From an uncultured Moraxellaceae bacterium (GTDB lineage: Bacteria; Pseudomonadota; Gammaproteobacteria; Pseudomonadales; Moraxellaceae): a stretch of 22,404 bases of DNA. The notes below the pieces were generated by a model. That model saw only the letters and a list, made by a program, of their open reading frames with translations. It was not told where the DNA came from and did no database searches. Shown here one piece after another: positions 15,564-22,404 of this stretch; the first letter of the stretch is position 1; each line of letters begins with the position of its first letter. Location of the stretch: positions 1-22,404 of the forward strand of contig CALEYY010000019.1 of the NCBI GenBank assembly GCA_937928295.1. Direction: 5' to 3'. The position numbers and the translations under genes are program-made.

Positions 15564-16128
15564 AAGCCGAGGCGCGCTCGGGCGTATTTGATTTGAGCGA
15601 CTCGGTGGCTACGGCATCGCCGATATCGGTCAGCGTCAGCGATTCCTGCAGGCCGCGCGAGTCATTGGCGGCCTCAAAGCGAATAATGCCTGGCGTGGCT
15701 TCGCCGCTAGACATGAGCAAAAAGTCGGGCACGACACTTTTGACGGCGGTTTTGGCCACATTAGCGGAGGCTTGCGCATCGGCATCCTGCCAGGACAGCG
15801 CCAACCCGGCGTAGGGCTTGACCTTGAAGGCAGGCTCGTCAGCGATGATTTCCCACTGCCGATCGATGCTGCGAAAGCGCAGGAATTGCCAGGATTCGGG
15901 CAGCAGGCGCACACCAATTTCGAGCTGGTCGCGCTCGGCGATGACACGCGCCAACGCCAGCTGGCCTTGCATCTGCTCGCGAGCGCGGAGCAGGCGGCGC
16001 GCCGGATCTTCCGGGTTGAGACTGACCACGGCCACGCCCATGAGCACGGCAATCAGCACCACCACCAGCAACACCTCGATGAGCGTAAAGCCCCGAGCGT
16101 GCCGGCTAAGTGGCCTGCGCTGGATCAT
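15532..16128 (-). CDS. gspH: Type II secretion minor pseudopilin GspH
   Basis: This 198-residue minor pseudopilin has a leader of 13 residues, the cleavage site RG before FTLIEVLLVVVLIAV and mature E5. Downstream is a beta-sandwich domain with EVGVRLLPESWQFLRF-like features (here EIGVRLLPESWQFLRF), typical of GspH. It bridges the pseudopilus tip and the main GspG shaft. Its start overlaps the gspG stop by four bases (ATGA). The C-terminal 30 residues or so are charged and look disordered. Confidence 0.9.
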   Translation of the reverse strand: MIQRRPLSRHARGFTLIEVLLVVVLIAVLMGVAVVSLNPEDPARRLLRAREQMQGQLALARVIAERDQLEIGVRLLPESWQFLRFRSIDRQWEIIADEPAFKVKPYAGLALSWQDADAQASANVAKTAVKSVVPDFLLMSSGEATPGIIRFEAANDSRGLQESLTLTDIGDAVATESLKSNTPERASAYDTEAARAPR

Positions 16129-16550
16129 TCGAAGTAGATGTCGGCAGCGTAGGCTTCGCCGCCCTCGGCGTTATCGGCACCCAGCGAATACAGGTCGAAA
16201 GGCTTGGCGTTGCTGCCCGGCGACACATACTGGATCGGGTTGTCCCAGGCATCCACCGGTGCTTTCTTCAGATAGCCGCCATCGGGAAACACACGGGAGT
16301 CCGGCGAACGATGAACCAGCGCATCGAGGCCAGCTTCAGTGCTCGGATAGGTGTAGTTGTCGAGCTTGTACAGCTCCAGCGCATTGGCCACGGCACTCAG
16401 GCTGGCCTTGGTCGAAGTCACGCGCGCCTGGTCATCCTTGCCAACTACATTCGGCACGATGATCAGCGCCAGAATGCCGATGATGGCAACCACGACCATG
16501 ATTTCAATGAGCGTAAAGCCGCGCTGAGCGCGACGAGTAAACGATGACAT
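16125..16550 (-). CDS. gspG: Type II secretion major pseudopilin GspG
   Basis: This 141-residue protein is the shaft subunit of the pseudopilus. The leader ends QRG before FTLIEIMVVVAIIGIL (cleavage after G11, E5 present). The body contains NYTYPSTEAGLDAL, DAWDNPIQYVSPG and the C-terminal SLGADNAEGGE loop, which carries the calcium-binding acidic residues of GspG. I chose the ATG at 16550, which has GAGGA eight bases upstream. An in-frame TTG at 16565 would overlap the gspF stop. The gap from gspF is 11 bases. The length is typical. Confidence 0.95.
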   Translation of the reverse strand: MSSFTRRAQRGFTLIEIMVVVAIIGILALIIVPNVVGKDDQARVTSTKASLSAVANALELYKLDNYTYPSTEAGLDALVHRSPDSRVFPDGGYLKKAPVDAWDNPIQYVSPGSNAKPFDLYSLGADNAEGGEAYAADIYFE

Positions 16551-16561
16551 GGGGAGATTCC

Positions 16562-17785
16562 TCAATGAACCAGATTATTCATCTGAACGATGGGCAGCAT
16601 GATAGCGAGAACAATGACCAAAACCACACCCGCCATCATCAATAACATCATCGGCTCGAACAGCCCGACCAAGGTCGCGATGCTGCCGGTCAGCGCCTTC
16701 TCCTGCATCACACCAGTGCGATGCAGCATGTCATCAAGCTCACCCGAGGTTTCGCCGCTGGCAATCATGTTCACCATCATGGCTGGAAACAGCTTCGATT
16801 GATCCAGCGCCGGGGCCAGTCGCCCGCCTTCGGTGACACGATCGGCCGCTTGCAGCACGGCGGCACGCATCGGCAGGTTATCGACGACATCGGCGGCGAT
16901 GCGCAGGGCATCGACCAAGGGCACGCCGCTGCGGGTGAGGATGCCCAGCGTGCTGACAAATCTTGCGGATTGGGAGTCGCGCACCAAGCGGCCGGCAATG
17001 GGCAGGCGCAGCTGAAACGCATGCCAGCGGGCCCGGAAGGCGTCGCCCTGTAGCAGGCGTGAAAACACAAAAATGGCCACCAGCAAGAGCAGACTGAGCT
17101 TGCCGATATGCGCGCGCAGGCCATCGCTGGCGCCGATCAGCACTTGCGTGATCAGCGGCAACGCCTGACCCTGATTGTCGAAAACCTTGACGATATCCGG
17201 CACTACATAGGTCAGCAGCCCAACCACAATCAGCAGCGATAGCACAGTCAGAATGGCTGGGTAAATCAACGCGCCCTGCACTTTCTTGCGGGTTTCGTAG
17301 CGAGACTCGGTGTAATCGGCGAGACGATTCAGCACCAGATCGAGATGCCCCGAGCGTTCACCGGCCGCGACCGTGGCGCGATACAGCGACGGAAATGCCT
17401 GCGGAAACTCGGCCAAGCTTTGTGCCAGGCTATAGCCCTCGACCACCCTCGCTCGGACGGCGGTGAGAATGCGTTTGGTCGATACTTTTTCGCTTTGCTG
17501 GCCGACGGCGCGCAAGGCATCGTCCAAGGTGAGACCTGCCTGTACCAGCGTAGCCAGCTGGCGCGTGATCATGGCCAAGTCTTGAGCACTCAGGCGCGGC
17601 TTGAATAAATTGAAGCCACTGCTGGGGTTGCTGCTTTCGGTGTTCTCGGTGGCGGTGCTGATTTGCAGGGGAACCCAGCCTTTATCGCGGATCAGCTGGC
17701 GAACATGGCGCGCACTTTCCCCTTCGAGCACGCCCTTGTGGCGTTTGCCCTGCGCATCCACCCCGACATAATCAAAAACAGCCAT
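16562..17785 (-). CDS. gspF: Type II secretion inner-membrane platform protein GspF
   Basis: The protein has 407 residues with two tandem GspF (T2SSF) domains and three membrane helices. The helices are GALIYPAILTVLSLLIVVGL in the middle, LSLLLLVAIFVFSRLL shortly after, and a C-terminal one around MMLLMMAGVVLVIVLAIML. Repeat signatures MITRQLATLVQAGLTLDDAL and FVSTLGILTRSGVPLVDAL are clear. GspF is the multispanning core of the assembly platform. Its ATG shares one base with the gspE stop (TGATG). Length and features are normal. Confidence 0.95.
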   Translation of the reverse strand: MAVFDYVGVDAQGKRHKGVLEGESARHVRQLIRDKGWVPLQISTATENTESSNPSSGFNLFKPRLSAQDLAMITRQLATLVQAGLTLDDALRAVGQQSEKVSTKRILTAVRARVVEGYSLAQSLAEFPQAFPSLYRATVAAGERSGHLDLVLNRLADYTESRYETRKKVQGALIYPAILTVLSLLIVVGLLTYVVPDIVKVFDNQGQALPLITQVLIGASDGLRAHIGKLSLLLLVAIFVFSRLLQGDAFRARWHAFQLRLPIAGRLVRDSQSARFVSTLGILTRSGVPLVDALRIAADVVDNLPMRAAVLQAADRVTEGGRLAPALDQSKLFPAMMVNMIASGETSGELDDMLHRTGVMQEKALTGSIATLVGLFEPMMLLMMAGVVLVIVLAIMLPIVQMNNLVH

Positions 17786-19317
17786 CAGTCTTCCCGAGTT
17801 ACTCGCAACACTTCATCCAAGGTGGTCACGCCAGCCAGCACCTTGCTCATGCCGTCAGCACGAATGCTGGGGCCGTGCAAGCGGGCCGTGGCTTCCAGCT
17901 CCTGCTCGCCACAGCGCTCGTGAATCTGGCGACGCAATTCGTCATCCACCGACACCACTTCATAGATGCCGGTACGCCCTTTATAGCCGCGCTGGTTACA
18001 GCTGGCGCAGCCTTTCGCGCGATACAGCGTGGGCGGCTGCTGCGAGCTGACGCCGAGCAATTCGCACTCGGCGTGATCGGCCACATGCGCCTCGCGACAA
18101 GTGTTGCAGAGTACACGCACCAAACGCTGCGCCACCACCCCAATCAGCGACGACGACAGCAGAAATGGCTCCACGCCCATGTCCACCAGACGCGTCACGG
18201 CACCGACAGCCGAGTTGGTGTGCAGCGTAGACAGCACCAGATGGCCCGTCAGCGACGCCTGCACAGCCACATCGGCGGTTTCGCGGTCGCGAATTTCACC
18301 GACCATCACCACATCGGGGTCCTGACGCAGGATGGCGCGCAGGCCGCGAGCGAAGGTCATGTCGACCTTGGTGTTGACCTGGGTCTGACCGATGCCGTCG
18401 AGCTGATACTCGATGGGGTCTTCAACCGTCAGGATATTGCGCGAGAAATCGTTAAGCTCGGTCAGCGAGGCGTAGAGCGAAGTGGTTTTCCCGGAGCCGG
18501 TCGGGCCGGTGACCAGCATGATGCCGTGCGGCTTGGCGATCAGCTCACGCAGCACCTTGTGATCGCGTGCACTGAGGCCGAGGCTGGACAGGTTCAGGCG
18601 CCCGGCTTGCTTATCGAGCAAACGCAGCACCACGCGCTCGCCGGCGCTGGACGGCATGGTCGACACACGAACATCGACCTCGCGGCCAGCCAGGCGCACC
18701 GAAATACGGCCATCCTGCGGAACACGCTTCTCGGCGATGTCCAGCCGCGCCATGACCTTGATACGCGACACCAGCAGCGGTGCCAGCTCACGACGCGGCT
18801 GCAGCACTTCGCGCAGCACGCCATCCACACGCAAACGCACAGACAGGCGCCGCTCGAAAGTCTCGATATGAATATCGGACGCATTCTCGCGCACCGCTTC
18901 CTGCAAAATGGCATTGATCAGGCGGATGATGGGCGCATCATCTTCCTGATCCATGAGGTCTTCGGTTTCCGGCACCAGATCGGCCAGCTTCTCCAGATCG
19001 ATGTGGTCGCCAATGCCCTCAGCGGCCTGCATGGAGTCGCCGGCATCGCCCTGATAGCTTTGCGCCAGTGCTTCGTTGAAGTCGGTTTCAGTCACCGGGC
19101 GGCAATACACCGGACGGCCGAGCAAGCGGCGCGCCTCGGCCAGCGACGCCAAACGCCAATCTGGGCGTGCCAGCAGGCACCAGTTTTCATCGTCGAGTAT
19201 TTGCAGAACCAGACCGTGGCGCTTGGCGAAGCTATAAGGCAGTCGAGAAGCTTGCGGCGGAACGGGCCAGGCATCGTCCAGCACCGGCAGAGAGGCAGAC
19301 ATCATGAAAATGGCCAT
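17785..19317 (-). CDS. gspE: Type II secretion ATPase GspE
   Basis: This 510-residue hexameric cytoplasmic ATPase drives pseudopilus assembly. An N-terminal GspE/PilB domain is followed by the ATPase core. The Walker A motif is GPTGSGKT (271-278), the Asp box LTVEDPIEYQLDGIGQTQVN follows, and the Walker B region is VVMVGEIRD. A His box, LSTLHTNSA, and a four-cysteine zinc module (CNTC and, 36 residues on, CASC) are intact. The first ATG at 19317 has no good binding site. ATGs at 19305 and 19302 are alternatives that remove only a few residues. It is the first gene of the operon, and no convincing promoter was seen in the 200 bases upstream. Confidence 0.95.
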   Translation of the reverse strand: MAIFMMSASLPVLDDAWPVPPQASRLPYSFAKRHGLVLQILDDENWCLLARPDWRLASLAEARRLLGRPVYCRPVTETDFNEALAQSYQGDAGDSMQAAEGIGDHIDLEKLADLVPETEDLMDQEDDAPIIRLINAILQEAVRENASDIHIETFERRLSVRLRVDGVLREVLQPRRELAPLLVSRIKVMARLDIAEKRVPQDGRISVRLAGREVDVRVSTMPSSAGERVVLRLLDKQAGRLNLSSLGLSARDHKVLRELIAKPHGIMLVTGPTGSGKTTSLYASLTELNDFSRNILTVEDPIEYQLDGIGQTQVNTKVDMTFARGLRAILRQDPDVVMVGEIRDRETADVAVQASLTGHLVLSTLHTNSAVGAVTRLVDMGVEPFLLSSSLIGVVAQRLVRVLCNTCREAHVADHAECELLGVSSQQPPTLYRAKGCASCNQRGYKGRTGIYEVVSVDDELRRQIHERCGEQELEATARLHGPSIRADGMSKVLAGVTTLDEVLRVTRED

Positions 19318-19461
19318 GGTTGTGAGGATTCATCGGAGTCTACTGTAAGGCACAGTGAGTCAAAAGTGGCGTTGTGTAGGCATTTCATGAACGGCTAATG
19401 GATGATTTCCAGCTCATTTCAGGCGCATCGTATAAAAGCTGAGCAGCCAGTGTTTACGCGG

Positions 19462-19490
19462 TTGACGCACCTGATGCGCATGGCTATGAT
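19462..19490 (+). promoter_or_regulatory. Strong tRNA operon promoter with GC-rich discriminator
   Basis: TTGACG (19462-19467) and TATGAT (19485-19490) each match consensus at 5 of 6 positions with the ideal 17-base spacer. The following GCCCGCC is a GC-rich discriminator, as found in stable-RNA promoters under stringent (ppGpp/DksA) control. Transcription would start near 19497, about 25 bases before tRNA-Cys. Confidence 0.75.
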
Positions 19491-19521
19491 GCCCGCCTCT
19501 CGCGAGAGAGCTCACACCTTT

Positions 19522-19595
19522 GGCTGGGTGGCAGAGTGGTCATGCAGCGGACTGCAACTCCGTGTACGCCGGTTCGATTCCGACCTCAGCCTCCA
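19522..19595 (+). tRNA. tRNA-Cys (anticodon GCA)
   Basis: The 74-base gene folds as a full cloverleaf. The acceptor arm GGCTGGG pairs with CTCAGCC with one G-U pair, the anticodon stem CGGA/TCCG holds the loop CTGCAAC with anticodon GCA, and the T-loop is GGTTCGATTCC. The discriminator is U, as expected for tRNA-Cys, and CCA is encoded at 19593-19595. Confidence 0.96.
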
Positions 19596-19644
19596 AATCT
19601 TCGACTCCCGTCTTCTGCTTCTGCAAGACTGGCGCGCACCCTCC

Positions 19645-19731
19645 GCCCGAGTGGTGAAACTGGTAGACACAAGAGACTTAAAATCTCTCGACCTAACGGT
19701 CGTACCGGTTCGATTCCGGTCTCGGGCACCA
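19645..19731 (+). tRNA. tRNA-Leu (anticodon UAA)
   Basis: This 87-base class II tRNA has a long variable arm (CGACCTAACGGTCG). The acceptor GCCCGAG pairs perfectly with CTCGGGC, the anticodon stem GAGA/TCTC holds CTTAAAA with anticodon TAA, and the T-loop is GGTTCGATTCC. The discriminator is A and CCA is encoded. It follows tRNA-Cys by 49 bases, the same order as cysT-leuZ in E. coli. Confidence 0.96.
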
Positions 19732-19739
19732 TCTGCGTC

Positions 19740-20369
19740 TCACCCACCACTCGCCTGCTTACCAACCATAAACAGCAGTTTCGAGATTTTCCTTACCTGC
19801 AGCAGCAAGCGCTCCTTGTTATAAGCAGCAGGATCATGCAGGTGCAGGCGCAACAACTCTTCGCCCACCACCTGCATGGTGCGAATGACCAGATCAACAT
19901 CGATCTGGGTCAGCTCCAGCTTGCCTGCATCTTTTGCGATTAGCAGACTCTGCTCAAGGAATTGCCTGACCAGCTCTCGCGACTGGTTTAAACGCTCATG
20001 CAGCTCTGGCGGAGCGCCTTCGGGCGGCATCAGAAATAGTCGCCAGATGGCCGGTTCGGCATCTACCGACACGATCAGGTCAGACATGACCGCTACAAAC
20101 TGCTCCTGATCCCCGACCTGATAGCGCGAAGCTGACTGCAAAAAGCTGGCCACGCCCTTGTTGAACTCTCGATCCATCAACGCCACTAACACGCCGGGCA
20201 AATTGCCGAAGAGCTGGTAAATCAGGGTCCTCGTCACGCCTGTCTCATTCGCCAAGCGATCCATGGTGACCAGATAAAACCCTTCTGAGACAGCCACTTG
20301 CAGGGCCACATCCAATATCTGATCACGGCGCAGGGTGGCGCTCATGCGCTGCTTGGTCGCGACTGACAT
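19740..20369 (-). CDS. TetR/AcrR-family transcriptional regulator
   Basis: The protein has 209 residues with an N-terminal TetR domain. RRDQILDVALQVAVSEGF is followed by a helix-turn-helix at about residues 34-56 (VTMDRLANETGVTRTLIYQLF), then an all-helical ligand domain. I chose the ATG at 20369 with GGAG eight bases upstream. An in-frame ATG at 20405 has no binding site and would overlap the operator region. The gene diverges from the PF10118-BVMO pair across a 113-base gap holding repeated AGTTA/TAACT half-sites, so it probably represses them and itself. The ligand is unknown. Its stop codon lies eight bases from the tRNA-Leu end, with no terminator visible between them. Confidence 0.92.
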   Translation of the reverse strand: MSVATKQRMSATLRRDQILDVALQVAVSEGFYLVTMDRLANETGVTRTLIYQLFGNLPGVLVALMDREFNKGVASFLQSASRYQVGDQEQFVAVMSDLIVSVDAEPAIWRLFLMPPEGAPPELHERLNQSRELVRQFLEQSLLIAKDAGKLELTQIDVDLVIRTMQVVGEELLRLHLHDPAAYNKERLLLQVRKISKLLFMVGKQASGG

Positions 20370-20414
20370 GTGCTGCTCCGGATAAGTGAGCTTGCATTTT
20401 ATCATGCGTCGAGA

Positions 20415-20449
20415 TAACTTACATATTGCAAGTTACTAACTGAAAGTTA
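20415..20449. promoter_or_regulatory. AGTTA/TAACT half-site array, probable TetR operator
   Basis: TAACTT (20415-20420) and AAGTTA (20430-20435) form a 21-base imperfect palindrome centred on an AT-rich core. Next to it TAACT (20437-20441) and AGTTA (20445-20449) form a second dyad with a three-base spacer. GTTACTAAC in the middle is also palindromic. The array sits between the divergent tetR and PF10118 genes. Binding is inferred from symmetry and position. I could not settle the exact promoter boxes here; TTGCAA at 20427-20432 is a possible -35 box. Confidence 0.5.
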
Positions 20450-20482
20450 AACATTGTGTAAGCACACGATGGAGATCAAGGC

Positions 20483-21361
20483 ATGAGCAGCACACTCACT
20501 CTGAAGTCACAGACCCCACGCCGCCTGCGCCCGGCGCATGTTTCCATCGTCCCCGGCAAGCTCGGTGGACACTACGGGGCAGTTCCGCCGAACTGGTTCG
20601 GAGGCAACCCGTTCATCACCGCCAATTTCAATGCCTTGATGGCCCAGTTTCCACCCGGTGAGCGTTTCTTGATCCAGTCGGCAAGACTGTTCCGTGATCA
20701 GCTCACCGACCCGCAATTGCGCAAGGATGTTGCCGGCTTTATCGGGCAGGAAGCGCATCATGCCAACGAGCACGCCCTGATTAATCAAGAGCTGGCGAAA
20801 ATCGGCGTGCCTACGGAGGTGATCGAACGGCAGGTGCAATGGATTCTCGACGGGCTTTGTCGCATCTTGCCTAACAAGGATCAGATGGCTGTGACCGCTG
20901 CACTGGAGCACTTCACCTCGATGCTGGGCAGTTTCGTGTTGAGCAATCCCCAGGTGGTTGCCGATGTGGACCCTTCCATGCGTCAGCTGTTCATCTGGCA
21001 TGCTATTGAGGAGTCGGAACACAAGGCCGTGGCGTTTGATCTCTATCAAGCAGTGGACGGCAGCTACCCTCGCCTGATGTTTGCCTATCTTTGGTCTACC
21101 GCACTATTAACTAGCGTGACGATGTATTTTCAGCTGCAATTGATGGCCAAGGATCGCTCGCTGCTCAAGCTGGGCAGCACACTCAAGGGCTTGAACTGGA
21201 TGTTTGGTTTTGGCAAGAATGCTGGCCATTTCCGCCGCATGCTGCCCGAGTATTTCGACTTTTTCCGCCGTGACTTCCATCCTTGGCAGCACGACAACAG
21301 TGCTCAAATTGTGCATTGGAAGCAGATGCTTCAGGCATCGATGCAGACGAGCGCATCGTGA
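20483..21361 (+). CDS. PF10118 family protein ('metal-dependent hydrolase'), possible di-iron enzyme
   Basis: This 292-residue protein matches the PF10118 / COG3687 family. GKLGGHYGAVPPNWFGGNP and FGFGKNAGHFRRMLPEYFDFFRRDFHP are recognisable segments. Members are annotated as predicted metal-dependent hydrolases, with little experimental support that I know of. The acidic and histidine residues fall as E60, E90-x-x-H93, E142 and E177-x-x-H180, the spacing expected for a ferritin-like four-helix di-iron site. A hydrophobic segment lies at about residues 194-217, so membrane contact is possible. GGAG sits upstream of the ATG. The stop overlaps the next BVMO start by four bases (GTGA), so the two are cotranslated. 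Family assignment is firm; the di-iron idea is inference. Confidence 0.85.
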   Translation: MSSTLTLKSQTPRRLRPAHVSIVPGKLGGHYGAVPPNWFGGNPFITANFNALMAQFPPGERFLIQSARLFRDQLTDPQLRKDVAGFIGQEAHHANEHALINQELAKIGVPTEVIERQVQWILDGLCRILPNKDQMAVTAALEHFTSMLGSFVLSNPQVVADVDPSMRQLFIWHAIEESEHKAVAFDLYQAVDGSYPRLMFAYLWSTALLTSVTMYFQLQLMAKDRSLLKLGSTLKGLNWMFGFGKNAGHFRRMLPEYFDFFRRDFHPWQHDNSAQIVHWKQMLQASMQTSAS

Positions 21362-22404
21362 GAAAAGTAACGGCAGCCGAACATTTGCCCATGGTGATTA
21401 TTGGTGCCGGTTTTGGCGGCATTGGTATTGCCGTGAAATTGCGTGAGGCCGGCATTCAGGACTTCACCATTCTGGAGCGCACCGCCGACCTAGGGGGTAC
21501 TTGGAGCCGCAATACATACCCTGGCGCGGCCTGCGATGTGCCGTCGACCCTTTACAGCTTTTCCTTTGCGCCGAACCCGGACTGGTCGCGCAAGTACGGT
21601 ACACAGCCCGAAATTCTGGCTTATTTGCGCCATACGGCCGAAACGCACGACATTGTTCGCCACATGCGCTTTGGCGTTGAGGTACTGAGCGCGCGTTTCG
21701 ATGAGGCCGGCAAGCACTGGCTGATCGAAACTGATCAGGGCTTGATCACAACCGATTTGCTGATCAGCGCAGCGGGCCCGTTTGCTGAGGCGGCGATTCC
21801 TGATGTGCCTGGCTTGGCCAGCTTTGAAGGCGCTCAGTTCCACTCCTTGCACTGGGATCATGCCCATGAGCTGAGCAATGAACGCGTAGCCGTGATTGGC
21901 ACCGGGGCCTCGGCAGTTCAGTTCATTCCGGAAATTCAGCCTCGTGTGAGCAAGCTGATGGTCTTTCAGCGCACGCCGGCCTGGATTGTGCCGCGCATGG
22001 ACAGAGCCATCAGCCGATTAGAGCAGCTGGCCTATCGCAAGCTACCAGCGGCTCAGCGACTGGCACGCAGCAGCTGGTATGCCATGATCGAATCGTTTGG
22101 CCTGCCGGGCTTTGTCAGCACCAAATTTCGCCACCCGTTCGAGGCGCTGGGCCGCCTGCAGTTGCGCCGCCAAGTGCCTGACCCTGAACTGCGCCGGACG
22201 CTGACGCCGAACTACATGATCGGCTGCAAGCGCGCCATTTTTTCGGATAGCTACTACCCTGCCCTGAGTCAGCCCAATGTGCAGGTGATTAGCGAGGGCA
22301 TTGCCGAAGTCAGACCACACAGCATTGTGACGCGTGACGGCCAAGAGCATGCGGTGGATACGATTATCTGGGGTACTGGTTTCACCATCATGGCGCGCAT
22401 TGCT
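21358..22404 (+). CDS. Second Baeyer-Villiger / flavin monooxygenase (C-terminus beyond window)
   Basis: From the GTG at 21358 the frame is open for 349 codons to the window edge. The FAD loop GAGFGG is at residues 16-21. GGTWSRNTYPGAACD (46-60) and FEGAQFHSLHWD (156-167) are the two BVMO fingerprints, and the NADPH loop GTGASA follows. The GTG overlaps the PF10118 stop (GTGA), which favours it. An ATG at 21391 is the alternative but would trim the sequence before the first beta-strand. It shares the pattern PDYTIGCKR / PNYMIGCKR and a following YPAL with the first BVMO in this window, so the two are paralogues or close relatives. The substrate is unknown. Confidence 0.92.
   Translation, partial: MRKVTAAEHLPMVIIGAGFGGIGIAVKLREAGIQDFTILERTADLGGTWSRNTYPGAACDVPSTLYSFSFAPNPDWSRKYGTQPEILAYLRHTAETHDIVRHMRFGVEVLSARFDEAGKHWLIETDQGLITTDLLISAAGPFAEAAIPDVPGLASFEGAQFHSLHWDHAHELSNERVAVIGTGASAVQFIPEIQPRVSKLMVFQRTPAWIVPRMDRAISRLEQLAYRKLPAAQRLARSSWYAMIESFGLPGFVSTKFRHPFEALGRLQLRRQVPDPELRRTLTPNYMIGCKRAIFSDSYYPALSQPNVQVISEGIAEVRPHSIVTRDGQEHAVDTIIWGTGFTIMARIA

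Noticed and set aside
17875..19398. A 507-codon open frame on the plus strand opposite gspE
   Set aside because: It is a mirror of gspE's high-GC codon pattern. The translation is rich in H, Q and R with no domain or start signal, while gspE has every expected motif.
19402..19824. Open frames of 135-140 codons on the plus strand across the tRNA genes
   Set aside because: They run through both tRNA genes and into the antisense of tetR. The tRNA cloverleaves fully explain the region.
1..22404. CRISPR array, insertion sequence or prophage
   Set aside because: No regularly spaced repeats, transposase, integrase or phage structural motif was seen. All long stretches are explained by ordinary genes.

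Overview
This is chromosomal DNA of moderately high GC, most likely from a gammaproteobacterium. Three things point that way: the rluA-rapA gene pair and the tRNA-Cys(GCA)-tRNA-Leu(UAA) pair, both with the order known from enterobacteria and pseudomonads, and a long general-secretion (type II) operon. Two separate TetR-controlled Baeyer-Villiger monooxygenase (BVMO) loci suggest an environmental species that oxidises ketones, hydrocarbons or lipids. I cannot name the genus. No insertion sequence, CRISPR array, integrase or phage gene was found. Gene density is high and no stretch over 300 bases lacks a gene.

Positions 1-5698: a partial TetR regulator (minus) faces a plus-strand run: BVMO, short-chain dehydrogenase (SDR), DUF2505 protein, then a drug-efflux-type MFS transporter and a patatin-like lipase. 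The tetR-BVMO gap holds interleaved inverted repeats over back-to-back promoters. A plausible reading is alcohol to ketone (SDR), ketone to ester or lactone (BVMO), and ester cleavage (patatin), but the link to the last two genes is only by position. A perfect hairpin covers the ribosome binding site of the patatin gene.

Positions 5768-11742: housekeeping genes. These are rluA (pseudouridine synthase) and rapA (RNA-polymerase recycling ATPase), a DUF1285 gene convergent with rapA, and a monocistronic ETF-ubiquinone oxidoreductase gene ending at a strong bidirectional terminator.

Positions 11792-19317 (minus): gspE-F-G-H-I-J-K-L-M, nearly all overlapping or touching. They encode the secretion ATPase, the inner-membrane platform and all five pseudopilins. 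gspC, gspD, gspN and gspO are not next to the operon, so the outer-membrane secretin must be encoded elsewhere.

Positions 19462-19731: a tRNA-Cys/tRNA-Leu transcription unit with a near-consensus promoter and a GC-rich discriminator.

Positions 19740-22404: a second TetR regulator diverges from a PF10118 protein gene, which overlaps a second, partial BVMO gene by 4 bases. The intergenic region has repeated AGTTA/TAACT operator-like half-sites. The PF10118 protein, usually labelled a metal-dependent hydrolase, has acidic and histidine residues spaced as in ferritin-like di-iron enzymes. This is the most interesting observation in the window.
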